From assembly GCA_964429265.1 (NCBI GenBank), contig CAYSBK010000076.1, positions 1-10,605 of the forward strand: a DNA stretch of 10,605 bases. The letters run 5' to 3'. Each line of letters opens with the position of its first letter. Position 1 is the stretch's first letter. The notes beneath the pieces were generated by a model that made no database searches, was not told where the DNA came from, and saw only the letters and a list, made by a program, of their open reading frames with translations. A program made the translations under genes and the position numbers. This document shows positions 8,412 to 10,605 of this stretch, one piece after another. The DNA comes from CAYSBK01 sp964429265 (GTDB lineage: Bacteria; Planctomycetota; Phycisphaerae; Sedimentisphaerales; Anaerobacaceae).

Positions 8412-8957
8412 ATGTTGCTGAAACCAAGAGAGAAATTGATGGCGTGGATTCTGACAGGCGTTGTAGCCTGTCTGGCGGCTTACGCTTTCGCAGTCAAGCC
8501 CGCAATGGAAAGGATTCAAACCCTCAACCGCGTAATCCCTGAAAAGCAGCGCCAGTTGCAGCAGCTACGCATCAAGTGCGCCCAATACACCTCCCTGACG
8601 CAGCAGCTTGAGGCAATACGGGACAACGTCGCCGCTGCCCGGCAGAAAGACTTCAGTTTCCCCGCCTTTATCGAGTCGCTCGTCGAGCAGCACCACCTGC
8701 GGGAAAAACTCGTCAAGATCACCCGGCAGGACGCACCTCACGACGCCGACCATCTGGCCACGGCCGTGCAGGTCCGACTCAAAGGTATGACCCTGCAGGA
8801 GCTTGTAAATCTACTTGCCGCCCTGAAGGCCGCGCCGGTGCCGGCCGGCATCAAAACCATCCACATTACCACAAGCCCGGCAGACGTCGGCCTGCTCGAT
8901 TCCACCGTCGAAATAACCCACCTTAAGTCCATAGGCACCGAAACCACCGGTGCCTGA
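8412..8957 (+). CDS. gspM: GspM-like inner-membrane platform protein
   Basis: This is a small bitopic membrane protein that stabilises GspL in the T2SS platform. The 181-aa product has a short basic cytoplasmic N-terminus (LLKPREKLM) and one membrane helix at about 9-28. A Gln/Arg-rich coiled coil runs from about 30 to 78 (PEKQRQLQQLRIK ... LTQQLEAIRDN). A periplasmic ferredoxin-like domain of about 80-175 residues follows, with strands AVQVRLKGMTLQELVNLLAAL and IKTIHITTS. GspM proteins share little sequence; the call rests on topology, length and the one-nucleotide spacing after gspL. It could equally be labelled PilO-like. It is the last T2SS gene here, and no gspN follows. Confidence 0.85.
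   Translation: MLLKPREKLMAWILTGVVACLAAYAFAVKPAMERIQTLNRVIPEKQRQLQQLRIKCAQYTSLTQQLEAIRDNVAAARQKDFSFPAFIESLVEQHHLREKLVKITRQDAPHDADHLATAVQVRLKGMTLQELVNLLAALKAAPVPAGIKTIHITTSPADVGLLDSTVEITHLKSIGTETTGA
8934..8954 (+). terminator. Hairpin at the gspM stop codon, possible operon end
   Basis: A 7-bp perfect stem (GGCACCG with CGGTGCC) closes a 7-nt loop immediately before the gspM TGA at 8955. There is no T-run after it, so it is not a canonical intrinsic terminator. It may protect the transcript 3' end or act with Rho. It coincides with the end of the T2SS operon. Confidence 0.3.
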
Positions 8958-9070
8958 ACTGCCTGGACGGACAGAGAAGTCCTCCAAGCGAACCCCAAAG
9001 CATCCCTGCCCCGCCGGCTTGCTTGCCGCAGGAAACACACCGGATATGCCAAAATTCAGCCCTAATCTTC

Positions 9071-9099
9071 TTGCGAACCGCCCGCACTTCGTGTACAGT
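9071..9099 (+). promoter_or_regulatory. Weak sigma70-like promoter pair upstream of tRNA-Val
   Basis: TTGCGA (9071-9076) and TACAGT (9094-9099) are separated by 17 nt. Each matches 4 of 6 bases of the consensus boxes. The start would lie about 105 nt before the tRNA, requiring a processed 5' leader. Such a match is common by chance. The rest of the 253-nt interval 8958-9210 shows no convincing gene. Confidence 0.2.
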
Positions 9100-9210
9100 A
9101 TGTGACAGCCTGGTTGGACGTGGTTCCTGCCTGCCGCTGCGGGATTTGCTGTGGCACAGGGCGGTCACCGAACCAGCAAAACACCGGCCGTGAGCCGATT
9201 GCAAAAGGCC

Positions 9211-9284
9211 GGGCGGTTAGCTCAGTTGGCTAGAGCGCCTGCTCGACACGCAGGAGGTCACAGGTTCAAGTCCTGTACCGCCCA
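9211..9284 (+). tRNA. tRNA-Val (anticodon GAC), with C33
   Basis: The full cloverleaf can be drawn. The acceptor stem pairs GGGCGGT (9211-9217) with ACCGCCC (9277-9283), and the discriminator base is A at 9284. The D-arm is GCTC/GAGC, the anticodon stem CCTGC/GCAGG (9238-9242 and 9250-9254), and the variable loop AGGTC. The T-arm is ACAGG/CCTGT with loop TTCAAGT. The 7-nt anticodon loop TCGACAC places GAC at 34-36, reading GUC/GUU valine codons. A35-C36 and A73 fit valine identity. Position 33 is C where U is nearly universal. CCA is not encoded (the next bases are CTT), so it must be added enzymatically. The gene stands alone between the T2SS operon and the accessory tail. Confidence 0.95.
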
Positions 9285-9290
9285 CTTAAG

Positions 9291-9332
9291 ACCCTCAGTA
9301 CCAGCGGAGGTGTCCGATCCGTGCTTGAGGGT
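9291..9332 (+). terminator. Long structured hairpin directly after tRNA-Val
   Basis: ACCCTCAGTAC (9291-9301) pairs with GTGC plus TGAGGGT (9321-9332). This makes an 11-bp stem, including one G-T wobble, with one bulged T. Inside it, CGGA (9305-9308) pairs with TCCG (9313-9316) around a GGTG loop. It begins 6 nt after the tRNA. No T-tract follows on either strand, so it may be a processing or termination structure, or a structured leader for the downstream gene. Its right arm abuts the repeat at 9331-9355. Confidence 0.45.
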
Positions 9333-9355
9333 GAAAAACTTATTATGGCATTGGC
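9331..9355 (+). repeat. Imperfect direct repeat, copy 1
   Basis: This 25-bp stretch matches 10581-10605 at 21 of 25 positions. The shared core is TTATTATGGCAT followed by (T/C)GGC, and weaker similarity extends about 11 bp upstream. It contains an ATG at 9345. The second copy is cut by the window edge, so the true repeat length is unknown. Confidence 0.45.
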
Positions 9356-9440
9356 GGGCAAACAGAATGGGGGACTGCTAATTCCGAGCTCTGAGAATGT
9401 TGATTTAGGAGCAGCGGGATGGGCGCTAAGGCTAAAATAA
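9345..9440 (+). CDS. Possible 31-aa small ORF in the gene leader
   Basis: An ATG at 9345 opens a 31-codon frame (MALAGKQNGGLLIPSSEN...) ending at a TAA at 9438-9440, overlapping the next gene's first codons by 22 nt. I do not recognise the peptide. There is only a weak purine stretch (GAAAAA) as a ribosome-binding site. Interest comes from the repeat: the copy at 10581-10605 also contains ATGGCAT at the same place, so both could begin related short genes. It could be a leader peptide coupled to the zinc-ribbon gene, a decayed gene start, or chance. Confidence 0.2.
   Translation: MALAGKQNGGLLIPSSENVDLGAAGWALRLK
9407..9411 (+). promoter_or_regulatory. Shine-Dalgarno for the zinc-ribbon membrane protein
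   Basis: AGGAG lies 7 nt before the ATG at 9419 and fixes that start. The site lies inside the possible small ORF at 9345-9440, so translation of one could affect the other. Confidence 0.6.
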
Positions 9441-9970
9441 AGCCGGAGACGTGTGAGAATTGCGGAAATACGATCGGCAGACTCGAACAGGCATATGTCT
9501 GGCGCGATTGCGTGGTCTGCGAAGCTTGCTTCAAGAAGCTGCGGAATCAAGGCAATCCCGGCAGTCGGCCCAGCGCCAACAGTATGGTCAAGCGGGATGA
9601 TGTTGCTGAAGTGTGTTTCTGGGTCGGTTCAATCGCCGCCTTTCTTACGATAATTATGTTTCCGCTTAGTTGTATAGAATGTTTTGATGGCGGTAATCCG
9701 AGGGGAATGATAGTTCTCACCGGCATATTAGTGGCCGGCATAGGCTTGATCGCTTATAGCAAACATCGGCAACGAAACCGGCCTATTATCTGCCCCAACC
9801 CGCAATGCGGTTATCGCGGCAAGCCGCGGCTTCAGCCAAGAGGCAACGTCTTGATAGGCCTGGCCCTATGCTTGGTGTTCCTGTTGCCGGGATTGTTGTA
9901 TTTTGCCTTTCGCAGCGGTTATCGCTATTACTGCCCGAAATGTGGTGTGCAAATCGCCACGGAGAATTAA
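9419..9970 (+). CDS. Membrane protein with N- and C-terminal zinc ribbons, function unknown
   Basis: I cannot name this 183-aa protein confidently. An N-terminal treble-clef or ribbon-like module has CENC (Cys12/15) and CVVCEAC (Cys31/34/37), plausibly one zinc site. Two membrane helices follow at about 63-83 and 97-113. The C-terminal module has a CPNPQC knuckle (125/130), then GYRGKPRLQPRGN, then a hydrophobic helix (about 144-165), then YYCPKCG (172/175). Two cysteine knuckles split by a hydrophobic segment resemble the LITAF-like arrangement, and short bacterial and prophage proteins with a similar CxxCGYxGKP-helix-CPxCG pattern exist; this link is from memory and inferential. The DNA is more AT-rich, especially around 9600-9760, than the T2SS operon. 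The stop converges on the minus-strand gene 4 nt away, with no terminator between them. Confidence 0.8.
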   Translation: MGAKAKIKPETCENCGNTIGRLEQAYVWRDCVVCEACFKKLRNQGNPGSRPSANSMVKRDDVAEVCFWVGSIAAFLTIIMFPLSCIECFDGGNPRGMIVLTGILVAGIGLIAYSKHRQRNRPIICPNPQCGYRGKPRLQPRGNVLIGLALCLVFLLPGLLYFAFRSGYRYYCPKCGVQIATEN

Positions 9971-9974
9971 CGCT

Positions 9975-10295
9975 TTAGCTGGTCGTTTCAGACAGCGGCG
10001 GCAGGCCGCGCAGGCCGCGAATCACGTTTTCAAGTCGCCGCTGATGCTTGGGATCGATGAGCTTGTCGCGGACCTCCTCGATTTCGCGTTTCAGGCAGGC
10101 CCGGGCATCGGCATGCTTAGTCTTCAGTTCCTCGATGGCAGGGGCCATTACGAAGCCGGCATTGTAAAAGGCCTCTTCCTTGGTTTGGGCGGCGGTGAGT
10201 TTCGGCTTGATCCTGCGCGACGCGGCCAGAGCCCCGCCTATACCGGTGGCGACGGGCACAAGGGCCGGCCACAAGAACCCAAGCGCGTGCAACAC
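9975..10295 (-). CDS. Small membrane-anchored hypothetical protein, possibly 5' truncated
   Basis: This 106-aa minus-strand frame ends in ...GLRGLPPLSETTS. It has one membrane helix near its start (GFLWPALVPVATGIGGALAA). A long charged, probably coiled helical region follows (AAQTKEEAFYNAGFVMAPAIEEL ... LKREIEEVRDKL). Heptad-like charge patterning supports real coding over the opposite plus-strand frame. The size and architecture recall small phage or element-encoded membrane proteins, but I recognise no family. The only standard start is GTG at 10295, which has no ribosome-binding site. The frame stays open and protein-like for 26 more codons up to an in-frame TGA at 10374-10376, so the gene may be frameshifted or a remnant (see findings). 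It converges with the zinc-ribbon gene. Confidence 0.6.
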   Translation of the reverse strand: MLHALGFLWPALVPVATGIGGALAASRRIKPKLTAAQTKEEAFYNAGFVMAPAIEELKTKHADARACLKREIEEVRDKLIDPKHQRRLENVIRGLRGLPPLSETTS

Positions 10296-10605
10296 GTCGC
10301 TGGCGGTAATGGCGACTCCCCTGGCCGTTCCGGCCGTATTCGGGTCAACCCGATAAACAATTGCCTGGTTCGTTCATTCACGCCACTCAGTTGACTGTCA
10401 AGACCTGCTGATACACATTACTTATCCAGGAACCGATAATAGCAAGCACTGAATCCTGAACGAATCGCAATTACCAAAATCCAAATGAGCCGGGATGGCA
10501 AGATCGGCTATTTGAACAGTCGGACAGTTGATTTCTGCGGTAGGCTCGTTGCAGGGAGAACAGCTACTTGTGGTTGGGGAGCGAAAAGGTTATTATGGCA
10601 TCGGC
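10296..10605. other. Stretch with no firm gene
   Basis: Bases 10296-10373 continue the minus-strand frame as plausible protein (IVYRVDPNTAGTARGVAI). A minus-strand ATG at 10375-10377, one frame off, is preceded by GAGTGG. From 10378 to about 10565 I see no convincing coding frame or RNA on either strand. A loose plus-strand promoter-like pair, TTGTGG (10568-10573) and TATTAT (10591-10596) spaced 17 nt, lies at the end, and an ATG at 10595 may start a gene outside the window. Confidence 0.4.
10581..10605 (+). repeat. Imperfect direct repeat, copy 2 (cut by window end)
   Basis: This stretch matches 9331-9355 at 21 of 25 positions in the same orientation, 1250 bp downstream. It ends with ATGGCATCGGC at the window edge. 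An AAGG 5 nt before the ATG could serve as a ribosome-binding site. Whether homology continues past the window decides if this is a duplicated gene start or a short repeat. Confidence 0.45.

Noticed and set aside
8923..9204. 93-codon minus-strand frame across the gspM-tRNA gap
   Set aside because: It overlaps the gspM end, is Arg/Ser/Cys-rich, has no domain, and shows no ribosome-binding site.
9260..9284. tRNA-Val 3' end as an attachment site for an integrated element
   Set aside because: I found no second copy of the tRNA 3' end and no integrase in the window, so integration at the tRNA is not supported.
9903..10394. 163-codon plus-strand frame opposite the minus-strand orphan gene
   Set aside because: It overlaps the end of the zinc-ribbon gene by 68 nt. 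Its protein is Gly/Arg-rich without helix patterning, while the opposite strand gives a coherent membrane helix plus charged helices.
9285..10605. Integron cassette or CRISPR array explanation for the repeats
   Set aside because: There are only two imperfect copies 1250 bp apart, no regular spacers, and no attC core-site pairs could be recognised.

Overview
The window is dominated by one long plus-strand operon for a type II secretion system (T2SS). It is followed by a tRNA-Val gene and then a short accessory tail. I infer a Gram-negative bacterium, because a secretin plus inner-membrane GspL and GspM homologues are present. It is probably not an enterobacterium or pseudomonad: the gene order is reduced, the GspL homologue is divergent, the tRNA does not encode its CCA end, and GTG/TTG starts are plausible. 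A Planctomycetota-like or other deep-branching lineage would fit, but this is only an impression from gene style and cannot be proved from this window.

Region 1 (2-8957): secretin gspD (5' end missing), ATPase gspE, inner-membrane platform gspF, major pseudopilin gspG, minor pseudopilins gspI, gspJ and gspK, then gspL and gspM. Spacing is tight: 2 nt between E and F, an ATGA overlap between I and J, 6 nt between J and K, and 1 nt between L and M. This supports one co-transcribed, translationally coupled unit. Together the products would form the outer-membrane pore (D), the cytoplasmic motor (E), the platform (F, L, M) and the pseudopilus piston (G with an I/J/K tip). No gspH, gspN or prepilin peptidase gspO lies between D and the end of M. 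gspC, if present, would lie outside the window.

Region 2 (8958-9344): non-coding DNA with a hairpin at the gspM stop, a weak promoter-like pair, a complete tRNA-Val(GAC) with an unusual C at position 33, and a strong hairpin just after the tRNA.

Region 3 (9345-10605): a possible 31-codon ORF, a four-cysteine-pair zinc-ribbon membrane protein on the plus strand, and a convergent small membrane/coiled protein on the minus strand whose 5' end looks broken or misassigned. A roughly 25-bp sequence around 9331-9355 recurs imperfectly at 10581-10605, bracketing this tail. The window ends just inside what could be another gene start. I see no CRISPR array, insertion sequence or transposase.
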